Shown here piece by piece: positions 24,541 to 38,700 of a DNA stretch of 64,000 bases (the stretch's first letter is position 1; each line of letters begins with the position of its first letter). Position numbers and translations under genes: made by a program. A model generated the notes under the pieces. That model was given only the letters and a program-made list of their open reading frames with translations, had not been told where the DNA came from and made no database searches. Origin of the DNA: Loripinus fragilis (lineage: Eukaryota > Mollusca > Bivalvia > Lucinida > Lucinidae); assembly GCA_964019695.1 (NCBI GenBank), contig CAXHUL010000257.1, forward strand, positions 620,001 to 684,000, given 5' to 3'.

Positions 24541-27500
24541 GCTTTCGGCACAATTTTCACGCCCTTATTTGAGCCACTTGTAGCCGAAGGAATTTTGCGC
24601 AAATGACTGAGAGGTGCTCCTGGGCACTGCTCATCACTTTGCAATAGGTTCCGGGGCTTTTCGCGAAGGTCGCGTTTTCTCAAACTTTGATGGCATTAGT
24701 GGGTGGGGTGTGAAAACCTCCGAATGCATGGTTCTCAGCTCCTGCTGTGGGCAGCAAGCCAATTTTTTTTCCAAAATGTTGACCTATAAAAGAGCTTACT
24801 CGGGTGTGAAAATTATCATTGTGCGCGCGCGCCCCGGACCGCAATTATGATATTTCCTGTTTTCCCATAGTGCCCAAGGCAAATGGGGATAGCGGTTGTA
24901 CGCGCTTTCTAAGGCTCTGATCGCTTTTAGATTTTGCACGCGGATAGGGCCAACAGAGGCGCAGGTATTGCCATGCGCACCCGCCCGCAACAATGTTTCG
25001 ATACCGAGTTATCGGGGTGTGGAAGTCCGCCGCCCCGAAGCTTTACGCGCTTCCGTCTCGCGAACTACTATTTTCATCATGCCCACACGGGCATCAGTTT
25101 GTAGTACGGGAGGCCGTCTACAAATGGTGAAAATTTCAAAGCGTTCCGTCGGGAAATTAAAAAGTTATGAGCATTAGAAGATCTTCCCATTAGGCCCCAT
25201 TAGGCCACAGTAGCCGACCGGGCCTAAAACTTGCGCGGGTCACTTTCACGGACGGGCTCGAAACTGGTGCCAGAAGTTAGCCCCCGACCAGAGCTTCATT
25301 GTGAGGCATTGCGTAAAATTTTCCGTCCCCCGAGTGCCGAGCAATAGCCCCTGAAAGGGCTTTCGGCACAATTTTCACGCCCTTATTTGAGCCACTTGTA
25401 GCCGAAGGAATTTTGCGCAAATGACTGAGAGGTGCTCCTGGGCACTGCTCATCACTTTGCAATAGGTTCCGGGGCTTTTCGCGAAGGTCGCGTTTTCTCA
25501 AACTTTGATGGCATTAGTGGGTGGGGTGTGAAAACCTCCGAATGCATGGTTCTCAGCTCCTGCTGTGGGCAGCAAGCCAATTTTTTTTCCAAAATGTTGA
25601 CCTATAAAAGAGCTTACTCGGGTGTGAAAATTATCATTGTGCGCGCGCGCCCCGGACCGCAATTATGATATTTCCTGTTTTCCCATAGTGCCCAAGGCAA
25701 ATGGAGATAGCGGTTGTACGCGCTTTCTAAGGCTCTGATCGCTTTTAGATTTTGCACGCGGATAGGGCCAACAGAGGCGCAGGTATTGCCATGCGCACCC
25801 GCCCGCAACAATGTTTCGATACCGAGTTATCGGGGTGTGGAAGTCCGCCGCCCCGAAGCTTTACGCGCTTCCGTCTCGCGAACTACTATTTTCATCATGC
25901 CCACACGGGCATCAGTTTGTAGTACGGGAGGCCGTCTACAAATGGTGAAAATTTCAAAGCGTTCCGTCGGGAAATTAAAAAGTTATGAGCATTAGAAGAT
26001 CTTCCCATTAGGCCCCATTAGGCCACAGTAGCCGACCGGGCCTAAAACTTGCGCGGGTCACTTTCACGGACGGGCTCGAAACTGGTGCCAGAAGTTAGCC
26101 CCCGACCAGAGCTTCATTGTGAGGCATTGCGTAAAATTTTCCGTCCCCCGAGTGCCGAGCAATAGCCCCTGAAAGGGCTTTCGGCACAATTTTCACGCCC
26201 TTATTTGAGCCACTTGTAGCCGAAGGAATTTTGCGCAAATGACTGAGAGGTGCTCCTGGGCACTGCTCATCACTTTGCAATAGGTTCCGGGGCTTTTCGC
26301 GAAGGTCGCGTTTTCTCAAACTTTGATGGCATTAGTGGGTGGGGTGTGAAAACCTCCGAATGCATGGTTCTCAGCTCCTGCTGTGGGCAGCAAGCCAATT
26401 TTTTTTCCAAAATGTTGACCTATAAAAGAGCTTACTCGGGTGTGTAAATTATCATTGTGCGCGCGCGCCCCGGACCGCAATTATGATATTTCCTGTTTTC
26501 CCATAGGGCCCAAGGCAAATGGGGATATCGGTTGTACGCGCTTTCTAAGGCTCTGATCGCTTTTAGATTTTGCACGCGGATAGGGCCAACAGAGGCGCAG
26601 GTATTGCCATGCGCACCCGCCCGCAACAATGTTTCGATACCGAGTTATCGGGGTGTGGAAGTCCGCCGCCCCGAAGCTTTACGCGCTTCCGTCTCGCGAA
26701 CCACTATTTTCATCATGCCCACACGGGCATCAGTTTGTAGTACGGGAGGCCGTCTACAAATGGTGAAAATTTCAAAGCGTTCCGTCGGGAAATTAAAAAG
26801 TTATGAGCATTAGAAGATCTTCCCATTAGGCCCCATTAGGCCACAGTAGCCGACCGGGCCTAAAACTTGCGCGGGTCACTTTCACGGACGGGCTCGAAAC
26901 TGGTGCCAGAAGTTAGCCCCCGACCAGAGCTTCATTGTGAGGCATTGCGTAAAATTTTCCGTCCCCCGAGTGCCGAGCAATAGCCCCTGAAAGGGCTTTC
27001 GGCACAATTTTCACGCCCTTATTTGAGCCACTTGTAGCCGAAGGAATTTTGCGCAAATGACTGAGAGGTGCTCCTGGGCACTGCTCATCACTTTGCAATA
27101 GGTTCCAGGGCTTTTCGCGAAGGTCGCGTTTTCTCAAACTTTGATGTCATTAGTGGGTGGGGTGTGAAAACCTCCGAATGCATGGTTCTCAGCTCCTGCT
27201 GTGGGCAGCAAGCCAATTTTTTTTCCAAAATGTTGACCTATATAAGAGCTTACTCGGGTGTGAAAATTATCATTGTGCGCGCGCGCCCCGGACCGCAATT
27301 ATGATATTTCCTGTTTTCCCATAGGGCCCAAGGCAAATGGGGATAGCGGTTGTACGCGCTTTCTAAGGCTCTGATCGCTTTTAGATTTTGCACGCGGATA
27401 GGGCCAACAGAGGCGCAGGTATTGCCATGCGCACCCGCCCGCAACAATGTTTCGATACCGAGTTATCGGGGTGTGGAAGTCCGCCGCCCCGAAGCTTTAC

Positions 27501-30500
27501 GCGCTTCCGTCTCGCGAACTACTATTTTCATCATGCCCACACGGGCATCAGTTTGTAGTACGGGAGGCCGTCTACAAATGGTGAAAATTTCAAAGCGTTC
27601 CGTCGGGAAATTAAAAAGTTATGAGCATTAGAAGATCTTCCCATTAGGCCCCATTAGGCCACAGTAGCCGACCGGGCCTAAAACTTGCGCGGGTCACTTT
27701 CACGGACGGGCTCGAAACTGGTGCCAGAAGTTAGCCCCCGACCAGAGCTTCATTGTGAGGCATTGCGTAAAATTTTCCGTCCCCCTAGTGCCGAGCAATA
27801 GCCCCTGAAAGGGCTTTCGGCACAATTTTCACGCCCTTATTTGAGCCACTTGTAGCCGAAGGAATTTTGCGCAAATGACTGAGAGGTGCTCCTGGGCACT
27901 GCTCATCACATTGCAATAGGTTCCGGGGCTTTTCGCGAAGGTCGCGTTTTCTCAAACTTTGATGGCATTAGTGGGTGGGGTGTGAAAACCTCCGAATGCA
28001 TGGTTCTCAGCTCCTGCTGTGGGCAGCAAGCCAATTTTTTTTCCAAAATGTTGACCTATAAAAGAGCTTACTCGGGTGTGAAAATTATCATTGTGCGCGC
28101 GCGCCCCGGACCGCAATTATGATATTTCCTGTTTTCCCATAGGGCCCAAGGCAAATGGGGATAGCGGTTGTACGCGCTTTCTAAGGCTCTGATCGCTTTT
28201 AGATTTTGCACGCGGATAGGGCCAACAGAGGCGCAGGTATTGCCATGCGCACCCGCCCGCAACAATGTTTCGATACCGAGTTATCGGGGTGTGGAAGTCC
28301 GCCGCCCCGAAGCTTTACGCGCTTCCGTCTCGCGAACTACTATTTTCATCATGCCCACACGGGCATCAGTTTGTAGTACGGGAGGCCGTCTACAAATGGT
28401 GAAAATTTCAAAGCGTTCCGTCGGGAAATTAAAAAGTTATGAGCATTAGAAGATCTTCCCATTAGGCCCCATTAGGCCACAGTAGCCGACCGGGCCTAAA
28501 ACTTGCGCGGGTCACTTTCACGGACGGGCTCGAAACTGGTGCCAGAAGTTAGCCCCTGACCAGAGCTTCATTGTGAGGCATTGCGTAAAATTTTCCGTCC
28601 CCCGAGTGCCGAGCAATAGCCCCTGAAAGGGCTTTCGGCACAATTTTCACGCCCTTATTTGAGCCACTTGTAGCCGAAGGAATTTTGCGCAAATGACTGA
28701 GAGGTGCTCCTGGGCACTGCTCATCACTTTGCAATAGGTTCCGGGGCTTTTCGCGAAGGTCGCGTTTTCTCAAACTTTGATGGCATTAGTGGGTGGGGTG
28801 TGAAAACCTCCGAATGCATGGTTCTCAGCTCCTGCTGTGGGCAGCAAGCCAATTTTTTTTCCAAAATGTTGACCTATAAAAGAGCTTACTCGGGTGTGAA
28901 AATTATCATTGTGCGCGCGTGCCCCGGACCGCAATTATGATATTTCCTGTTTTCCCATAGGGCCCAAGGCAATTGGGGATAGCGGTTGTAGGCGCTTTCT
29001 AAGGCTCTGATCGCTTTTAGATTTTGCACGCGGATAGGGCCAACAGAGGCGCAGGTATTGCCATGCGCACCCGCCCGCAACAATGTTTCGATACCGAGTT
29101 ATCGGGGTGTGGAAGTCCGCCGCCCCGAAGCTTTACGCGCTTCCGTCTCGCGAACTACTATTTTCATCATGCCCACACGGGCATCAGTTTGTAGTACGGG
29201 AGGCCGTCTACAAATGGTGAAAATTTCAAAGCGTTCCGTCGGGAAATTAAAAAGTTATGAGCATTAGAAGATCTTCCCATTAGGCCCCATTAGGCCACAG
29301 TAGCCGACCGGGCCTAAAACTTGCGCGGGTCACTTTCACGGACGGGCTCGAAACTGGTGCCAGAAGTTAGCCCCCGACCAGAGCTTCATTGTGAGGCATT
29401 GCGTAAAATTTTCCGTCCCCCGAGTGCCGAGCAATAGCCCCTGAAAGGGCTTTCGGCACAATTTTCACGCCCTTATTTGAGCCACTTTTAGCCGAAGGAA
29501 TTTTGCGCAAATGACTGAGAGGTGCTCCTGGGCACTGCTCATCACTTTGCAATAGGTTCCGGGGCTTTTCGCGAAGGTCGCGTTTTCTCAAACTTTGATG
29601 GCATTAGTGGGTGGGGTGTGAAAACCTCCGAATGCATGGTTCTCAGCTCCTGCTGTGGGCAGCAAGCCAATTTTTTTTCCAAAATGTTGACCTATAAAAG
29701 AGCTTACTCGGGTGTGAAAATTATCATTGTGCGCGCGCGCCCCGGACCGCAATTATGATATTTCCTGTTTTCCCATAGGGCCCAAGGCAAATGGGGATAG
29801 CGGTTGTACGCGCTTTCTAAGGCTCTGATCGCTTTTAGATTTTGCACGCGGATAGGGCCAACAGAGGCGCAGGTATTGCCATGCGCACCCGCCCGCAACA
29901 ATGTTTCGATACCGAGTTATCGGGGTGTGGAAGTCCGCCGCCCCGAAGCTTTACGCGCTTCCGTCTCGCGAACTACTATTTTCATCATGCCCACACGGGC
30001 ATCAGTTTGTAGTACGGGAGGCCGTCTACAAATGGTGAAAATTTCAAAGCGTTCCGTCGGGAAATTAAAAAGTTATGAGCATTAGAACATCTTCCCATTA
30101 GGCCCCATTAGGCCACAGTAGCCGACCGGGCCTAAAACTTGCGCGGGTCACTTTCACGGACGGGCTCGAAACTGGTGCCAGAAGTTAGCCCCCGACCAGA
30201 GCTTCATTATGAGGCATTGCGTAAAATTTTCCGTCCCCCGAGTGCCGAGCAATAGCCCCTGAAAGGGCTTTTGGCACAATTTTCACGCCCTTATTTGAGC
30301 CACTTGTAGCCGAAGGAATTTTGCGCAAATGACTGAGAGGTGCTCCTGGGCACTGCTCATCACTTTGCAATAGGTTCCGGGGCTTTTCGCGAAGGTCGCG
30401 TTTTCTCAAACTTTGATGGCATTAGTGGGTGGGGTGTGAAAACCTCCGAATGCATGGTTCTCAGCTCCTGCTGTGGGCAGCAAGCCAATTTTTTTTCCAA

Positions 30501-32720
30501 AATGTTGACCTATAAAAGAGCTTACTCGGGTGTGAAAATTATCATTGTGCGCGCGCGCCCCGGACCGCAATTATGATATTTCCTGTTTTCCCATAGGGCC
30601 CAAGGCAATTGGGGATAGCGGTTGTACCCGCTTTCTAAGGCTCTGATCGCTTTTAGATTTTGCACGCGGATAGGGCCAACAGAGGCGCAGGTATTGCCAT
30701 GCGCACCCGCCCGCAACAATGTTTCGATACCGAGTTATCGGGGTGTGGAAGTCCGCCGCCCCGAAGCTTTACGCGCTTCCGTCTCGCGAACTACTATTTT
30801 CATCATGCCCACACGGGCATCAGTTTGTAGTACGGGAGGCCGTCTACAAATGGTGAAAATTTCAAAGCGTTCCGTCGGGAAATTAAAAAGTTATGAGCAT
30901 TAGAAGATCTTCCCATTAGGCCCCATTAGGCCACAGTAGCCGACCGGGCCTAAAACTTGCGCGGGTCACTTTCACGGACGGGCTCGAAACTGGTGCCAGA
31001 AGTTAGCCCCCAACCAGAGCTTCATTGTGAGGCATTGCGTAAAATTTTCCGTCCCCCGAGTGCCGAGCAATAGCCCCTGAAAGGGCTTTCGGCACAATTT
31101 TCACGCCCTTATTTGAGCCACTTGTAGCCGAAGGAATTTTGTGCAAATGACTGAGAGGTGCTCCTGGGCACTGCTCATCACTTTGCAATAGGTTCCGGGG
31201 CTTTTCGCGAAGGTTGCGTTTTCTCAAACTTTGATGGCATTAGTGGGTGGGGTGTGAAAACCTCCGAATGCATGGTTCTCAGCTCCTGCTGTGGGCAGCA
31301 AGCCAATTTTTTTTCCAAAATGTTGACCTATAAAAGAGCTTACTCGGGTGTGAAAATTATCATTGTGCGCACGCGCCCCGGACCGCAATTATGATATTTC
31401 CTGTTTTCCCATAGGGCCCAAGGCAAATGGGGATAGCGGTTGTACGCGCTTTCTAAGGCTCTGATTGCTTTTAGATTTTGCACGCGGATAGGGCCAACAG
31501 AGGCGCAGGTATTGCCATGCGCACCCGCCCGCAACAATGTTTCGATACCGAGTTATCGGGGTGTGGAAGTCCGCCGCCCCGAAGCTTTACGCGCTTCCGT
31601 CTCGCGAACTACTATTTTCATCATGCCCACACGGGCATCAGTTTGTAGTACGGGAGGCCGTCTACAAATGGTGAAAATTTCAAAGCGTTCCGTCGGGAAG
31701 TTAAAAAGTTATGAGCATTAGAAGATCTTCCCATTAGGCCCAATTAGGCCACAGTAGCTGACCGGGCCTAAAACTTGCGCGGGTCACTTTCACGGACGGG
31801 CTCGAAACTGGTGCCAGAAGTTAGCCCCCGACCAGAGCTTCATTGTGAGGCATTGCGTAAAATTTTCCGTCCCCCGAGTGCCGAGCAATAGCCCCTGAAA
31901 GGGCTTTCGGCACAATTTTCACGCCCTTATTTGAGCCACTTGTAGCCGAAGGAATTTTGCGCAAATGACTGAGAGGTGCTCCTGGGCACTGCTCATCACT
32001 TTGCAATAGGTTCCGGGGCTTTTCGCGAAGGTCGCGTTTTCTCAAACTTTGATGGCATTAGTGGGTGGGGTGTGAAAACCTCCGAATGCATGGTTCTCAG
32101 CTCCTGCTGTGGGCAGCAAGCCAATTTTTTTTCCAAAATGTTGACCTATAAAAGAGCTTACTCGGGTGTGAAAATTATCATTGTGCGCGCGCAACCCGGA
32201 CCGCAATTATGATATTTCCTGTTTTCCCATAGGGCCCAAGGCAAATGGGGATAGCGGTTGTACGCGCTTTCTAAGGCTCTGATCGCTTTTAGATTTTGCA
32301 CGCGGATAGGGCCAACAGAGGCGCAGGTATTGCCATGCGCACCCGCCCGCAACAATGTTTCGATACCGAGTTATCAGGGTGTGGAAGTCCGCCGCCCCGA
32401 AGCTTTACGCGCTTCTGTCTCGCGAACTACTATTTTCATCATGCCCACACGGGCATCAGTTTGTAGTACGGGAGGCCGTCTACAAATGGTGAAAATTTCA
32501 AAGCGTTCCGTCGGGAAATTAAAAAGTTATGAGCATTAGAAGATCTTCCCATTAGGCCCCATTAGGCCACAGTAGCCGACCGGGCCTAAAACTTGCGCGG
32601 GTCACTTTCACGGACGGGCTCGAAACTGGTGCCAGAAGTTAGCCCCCGACCAGAGCTTCATTGTGAGGCATTGCGTAAAATTTTCCGTCCCCCGAGTGCC
32701 GAGCAATAGCCCCTGAAAGG
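24541..32720. repeat. Satellite units U31-U40
   Basis: Starts: 24541, 25359, 26177, 26995, 27813, 28631, 29449, 30267, 31085, 31903. All are 818 bp. Variants: U31 331T; U32 331T, 347A; U33 269T, 352T, 526C; U34 113A, 153T, 249T (TATA box becomes TATATAAG), 792T; U35 98A, 745T; U36 290T, 343T, 361G; U37 40T, 640C (BglII lost), 761A; U38 6T, 343T, 362C, 746A; U39 58T, 131T, 287A, 382T, 616G, 658A, 675T; U40 291A, 292A, 474A, 514T. The first 343T units of the array appear here (U36, U38). U39 is the most diverged unit by substitution count, with five of seven being CpG transitions. Confidence 0.93.
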
Positions 32721-35700
32721 GCTTTCGGCACAATTTTCACGCCCTTATTTGAGCCACTTGTAGCCGAAGGAATTTTGCGCAAATGACTGAGAGGTGCTCC
32801 TTGGCACTGCTCATCACTTTGCAATAGGTTCCGGGGCTTTTCGCGAAGGTCGCGTTTTCTCAAACTTTGATGGCATTAGTGGGTGGGGTGTGAAAACCTC
32901 CGAATGCATGGTTCTCAGCTCCTGCTGTGGGCAGCAAGCCAATTTTTTTTCCAAAATGTTGACCTATAAAAGAGCTTACTCGGGTGTGAAAATTATCATT
33001 GTGCGCGCGCGCCCCGGACCGCAATTATGATATTTCCTGTTTTCCCATAGGGCCCAAGGCAAATGGGGATAGCGGTTGTACGCGCTTTCTAAGGCTCTGA
33101 TCGCTTTTAGATTTTGCACGCGGATAGGGCCAACAGAGGCGCAGGTATTGCCATGCGCACCCGCCCGCAACAATGTTTCGATACCGAGTTATCGGGGTGT
33201 GGAAGTCCGCCGCCCCGAAGCTTTACGCGCTTCCGTCTCGCGAACTACTATTTTCATCATGCCCACACGGGCATCAGTTTGTAGTACGGGAGGCCGTCTA
33301 CAAATGGTGAAAATTTCAAATCGTTCCGTCGGGAAATTAAAAAGTTATGAGCATTAGAAGATCTTCCCATTAGGCCCCATTAGGCCACAGTAGCCGACCG
33401 GGCCTAAAACTTGCGCGGGTCACTTTCACGGACGGGCTCGAAACTGGTGCCAGAAGTTAGCCCCCGACCAGAGCTTCATTGTGAGGCATTGCGTAAAATT
33501 TTCCGTCCCCCGAGTGCCGAGCAATAGCCCCTGAAAGGGCTTTCGGCACAATTTTCACGCCCTTATTTGAGCCACTTGTAGCCGAAGGAATTTTGCGCAA
33601 ATGACTGAGAGGTGCTCCTTGGCACTGCTCATCACTTTGCAATAGGTTCCGGGGCTTTTCGCGAAGGTCGCGTTTTCTCAAACTTTGATGGCATTAGTGG
33701 GTGGGGTGTGAAAACCTCCGAATGCATGGTTCTCAGCTCCTGCTGTGGGCAGCAAGCCAATTTTTTTTCCAAAATGTTGACCTATAAAAGAGCTTACTCG
33801 GGTGTGAAAATTATCATTGTGCGTGCGCGCCCCGGACCGCAATTATGATATTTCCTGTTTTCCCATAGGGCCCAAGGCAATTGGGGATAGCGGTTGTACG
33901 CGCTTTCTAAGGCTCTGATCGCTTTTAGATTTTGCACGCGGATAGGGCCAACAGAGGCGCAGGTATTGCCATGCGCACCCGCCCGCAACAATGTTTCGAT
34001 ACCGAGTTATCGGGGTGTGGAAGTCCGCCGCCCCGAAGCTTTACGCGCTTCCGTCTCGCGAACTACTATTTTCATCATGCCCACACGGGCATCAGTTTGT
34101 AGTACGGGAGGCCGTCTACAAATGGTGAAAATTTCAAAGTGTTCCGTCGGGAAATTAAAAAGTTATGAGCATTAGAAGATCTTCCCATTAGGCCCCGTTA
34201 GGCCACAGTAGCCGACCGGGCCTAAAACTTGCGTGGGTCACTTTCACGGACGGGCTCGAAACTGGTGCCAGAAGTTAGCCCCCGACCAGAGCTTCATTGT
34301 GAGGCATTGCGTAAAATTTTCCGTCCCCCGAGTGCCGAGCAATAGCCCCTGAAAGGGCTTTCGGCACAATTTTCACGCCCTTATTTGAGCCACTTGTAGC
34401 CGAAGGAATTTTGCGCAAATGACTGAGAGGTGCTCCTGGGCACTGCTCATCACTTTGCAATAGGTTCCGGGGCTTTTCGGGAAGGTCGCGTTTTCTCAAA
34501 CTTTGATGGCATTAGTGGGTGGGGTGTGAAAACCTCCGAATGCATGGTTCTCAGCTCCTGCTGTGGGCAGCAAGCCAATTTTTTTTCCAAAATGTTGACC
34601 TATAAAAGAGCTTACTCGGGTGTGAAAATTATCATTGTGCGCGCGCGCCCCGGACCGCAATTATGATATTTCCTGTTTTCCCATAGGGCCCAAGGCAAAT
34701 GGGGATAGCGGTTGTACGCGCTTTCTAAGGCTCTGATCGCTTTTAGATTTTGCACGCGGATAGGGCCAACAGAGGCGCAGGTATTGCCATGCGCACCCGC
34801 CCGCAACAATGTTTCGATACCGAGTTATCGGGGTGTGGAAGTCCGCCGCCCCGAAGCTTTACGCACTTCCGTCTCGCGAACTACTATTTTCATCATGCCC
34901 ACACGGGCATCAGTTTGTAGTACGGGAGGCCGTCTACAAATGGTGAAAATTTCAAAGCGTTCCGTCGGGAAATTAAAAAGTTATGAGCATTAGAAGATCT
35001 TCCCATTAGGCCCCATTAGGCCACAGTAGCTGACCGGGCCTAAAACTTGCGCGGGTCACTTTCACGGACGGGCTCGAAACTGGTGCCAGAAGTTAGCCCC
35101 CGACCAGAGCTTCATTGTGAGGCATTGCGTAAAATTTTCCGTCCCCCGAGTGCCGAGCAATAGCCCCTGAAAGGGCTTTCGGCACAATTTTCACGCCCTT
35201 ATTTGAGCCACTTGTAGCCGAAGGAATTTTGCGCAAATGACTGAGAGGTGCTCCTGGGCACTGCTCATCACTTTGCAATAGGTTCCGGGGCTTTTCGCGA
35301 AGGTCGCGTTTTCTCAAACTTTGATGGCATTAGTGGGTGGGGTGTGAAAACCTCCGAATGCATGGTTCTCAGCTCCTGCTGTGGGCAGCAAGCCAATTTT
35401 TTTTCCAAAATGTTGACCTATAAAAGAGCTTACTCGGCTGTGAAAATTATCATTGTGCGCGCGCGCCCCGGACCGCAATTATGATATTTCCTGTTTTCCC
35501 ATAGGGCCCAAGGCAAATGGGGATAGCGGTTGTACGCGCTTTCTAAGGCTCTGATCGCTTTTAGATTTTGCACGCGGATAGGGCCAACAGAGGCGCAGGT
35601 ATTGCCATGCGCACCCGCCCGCAACAATGTTTCGATACCGAGTTATCGGGGTGTGGAAGTCCGCCGCCCCGAAGCTTTACGCGCTTCCGTCTCGCGAACT

Positions 35701-38700
35701 ACTATTTTCATCATGCCCACACGGGCATCAGTTTGTAGTACGGGAGGCCGTCTACAAATGGTGAAAATTTCAAAGCGTTCCGTCGGGAAATTAAAAAGTT
35801 ATGAGCATTAGAAGATCTTCCCATTAGGCCCCATTAGGCCACAGTAGCCGACCGGGCCTAAAACTTGCGCGGGTCACTTTCACGGACGGGCTCGAAACTG
35901 GTGCCAGAAGTTAGCCCCCGACCAGAGCTTCATTGTGAGGCATTGCGTAAAATTTTCCGTCCCCCGAGTGCCGAGCAATAGCCCCTGAAAGGGCTTTCGG
36001 CACAATTTTCACGCCCTTATTTGAGCCACTTGTAGCCGAAGGAATTTTGCGCAAATGACTGAGAGGTGCTCCTTGGCACTGCTCATCACTTTGCAATAGG
36101 TTCCGGGGCTTTTCGCGAAGGTCGCGTTTTCTCAAACTTTGATGGCATTAGTGGGTGGGGTGTGAAAACCTCCGAATGCATGGTTCTCAGCTCCTGCTGT
36201 GGGCAGCAAGCCAATTTTTTTTCCAAAATGTTGACCTATAAAAGAGCTTACTCGGGTGTGAAAATTATCATTGTGCGCACGCGCCCCGGACCGCAATTAT
36301 GATATTTCCTGTTTTCCCATAGGGCCCAAGGCAATTGGGGATAGCGGTTGTACGCGCTTTCTAAGGCTCTGATCGCTTTTAGATTTTGCACGCGGATAGG
36401 GCCAACAGAGGCGCAGGTATTGCCATGCGCACCCGCCCGCAACAATGTTTCGATACCGAGTTATCGGGGTGTGGAAGTCCGCCGCCCCGAAGCTTTACGC
36501 GCTTCCGTCTCGCGAACTACTATTTTCATCATGCCCACACGGGCATCAGTTTGTAGTACGGGAGGCCGTCTACAAATGGTGAAAATTTCAAAGCGTTCCG
36601 TCGGGAAATTAAAAAGTTATGAGCATTAGAAGATCTTCCCATTAGGCCCCATTAGGCCACAGTAGCCGACAGGGCCTAAAACTTGCGCGGGTCACTTTCA
36701 CGGACGGGCTCGAAACTGGTGCCAGAAGTTAGCCCCCGACCAGAGCTTCATTGTGAGGCATTGCGTAAAATTTTTTCGTCCCCCGAGTGCCGAGCAATAG
36801 CCCCTGAAAGGGCTTTCGGCACAATTTTCACGCCCTTATTTGAGCCACTTGTAGCCGAAGGAATTTTGCGCAAATGACTGAGAGGTGCTCCTGGGCACTG
36901 CTCATCACTTTGCAATAGGTTCCGGGGCTTTTCGCGAAGGTCGCGTTTTCTCAAACTTTGATGGCATTAGTGGGTGGGGTGTGAAAACCTCCGAATGCAT
37001 GGTTCTCAGCTCCTGCTGTGGGCAGCAAGCCAATTTTTTTTCCAAAATGTTGACCTATAAAAGAGCTTACTCGGGTGTGAAAATTATCATTGTGCGTGCG
37101 CGCCCCGGACCGCAATTATGATATTTCCTGTTTTCCCATAGGGCCCAAGGCAAATGGGGATAGCGGTTGTACGCGCTTTCTAAGGCTCTGATCGCTTTTA
37201 GATTTTGCACGCGGATAGGGCCAACAGAGGCGCAGGTATTGCCATGCGCACCCGCCCGCAACAATGTTTCGATACCGAGTTATCGGGGTGTGGAAGTCCG
37301 CCGCCCCGAAGCTTTACGCGCTTCCGTCTCGCGAACTACTATTTTCATCATGCCCACACGGGCATCAGTTTGTAGTACGGGAGGCCGTCTACAAATGGTG
37401 AAAATTTCAAATCCTTCCGTCGGGAAATTAAAAAGTTATGAGCATTAGAAGATCTTCCCATTAGGCCCCATTAGGCCACAGTAGCCGACCGGGCCTAAAA
37501 CTTGCGCGGGTCACTTTCACGGACGGGCTCGAAACTGGTGCCAGAAGTTAGCCCCCGACCAGAGCTTCATTGTGAGGCATTGCGTAAAATTTTCCGTCCC
37601 CCGAGTGCCGAGCAATAGCCCCTGAAAGGGCTTTCGGCACAATTTTCACGCCCTTATTTGAGCCACTTGTAGCCGAAGGAATTTTGCGCAAATGACTGAG
37701 AGGTGCTCCTGGGCACTGCTCATCACTTTGCAATAGGTTCCGGGGCTTTTCGCACAGGTCGCGTTTTCTCAAACTTTGATGGCATTAGTGGGTGGGGTGT
37801 GAAAACCTCCGAATGCATGGTTCTCAGCTCCTGCTGTGGGCAGCAAGCCAATTTTTTTTCCAAAATGTTGACCTATAAAAGAGCTTACTCGGGTGTGAAA
37901 ATTATCATTGTGCGCGCGCGCCCCGGACCGCAATTATGATATTTCCTGTTTTCCCATAGGGCCCAAGGCAATTGGGGATAGTGGTTGTACGCGCTTTCTA
38001 AGGCTCTGATGGCTTTTAGATTTTGCACGCGGATAGGGCCAACAGAGGCGCAGGTATTGCCATGCGCACCCGCCCGCAACAATGTTTCGATACCGAGTTA
38101 TCGGGGTGTGGAAGTCCGCCGCCCCGAAGCTTTACGCGCTTCCGTCTCGCGAACTACTATTTTCATCATGCCCACACGGGCATCAGTTTGTAGTACGGGA
38201 GGCCGTCTACAAATGGTGAAAATTTCAAAGCGTTCCGTCGGGAAATTAAAAAGTTATGAGCATTAGAAGATCTTCCCATTAGGCCCCATTAGGCCACAGT
38301 AGCCGACCGGGCCTAAAACTTGCGTGGGTCACTTTCACGGACGGGCTCGAAACTGGTGCCAGAAGTTAGCCCCCGACCAGAGCTTCATTGTGAGGCATTG
38401 CGTAAAATTTTCCGTCCCCCGAGTGCCGAGCAATAGCCCCTGAAAGGGCTTTCGGCACAATTTTCACGCCCTTATTTGAGCCACTTGTAGCCGAAGGAAT
38501 TTTGCGCAAATGACTGAGAGGTGCTCCTGGGCACTGCTCATCACTTTGCAATAGGTTCCGGGGCTTTTCGCGAAGGTCGCGTTTTCTCAAACTTTGATGG
38601 CATTAGTGGGTGGGGTGTAAAAACCTCCGAATGCATGGTTCTCAGCTCCTGCTGTGGGCAGCAAGCCAATTTTTTTTCCAAAATGTTGACCTATAAAAGA

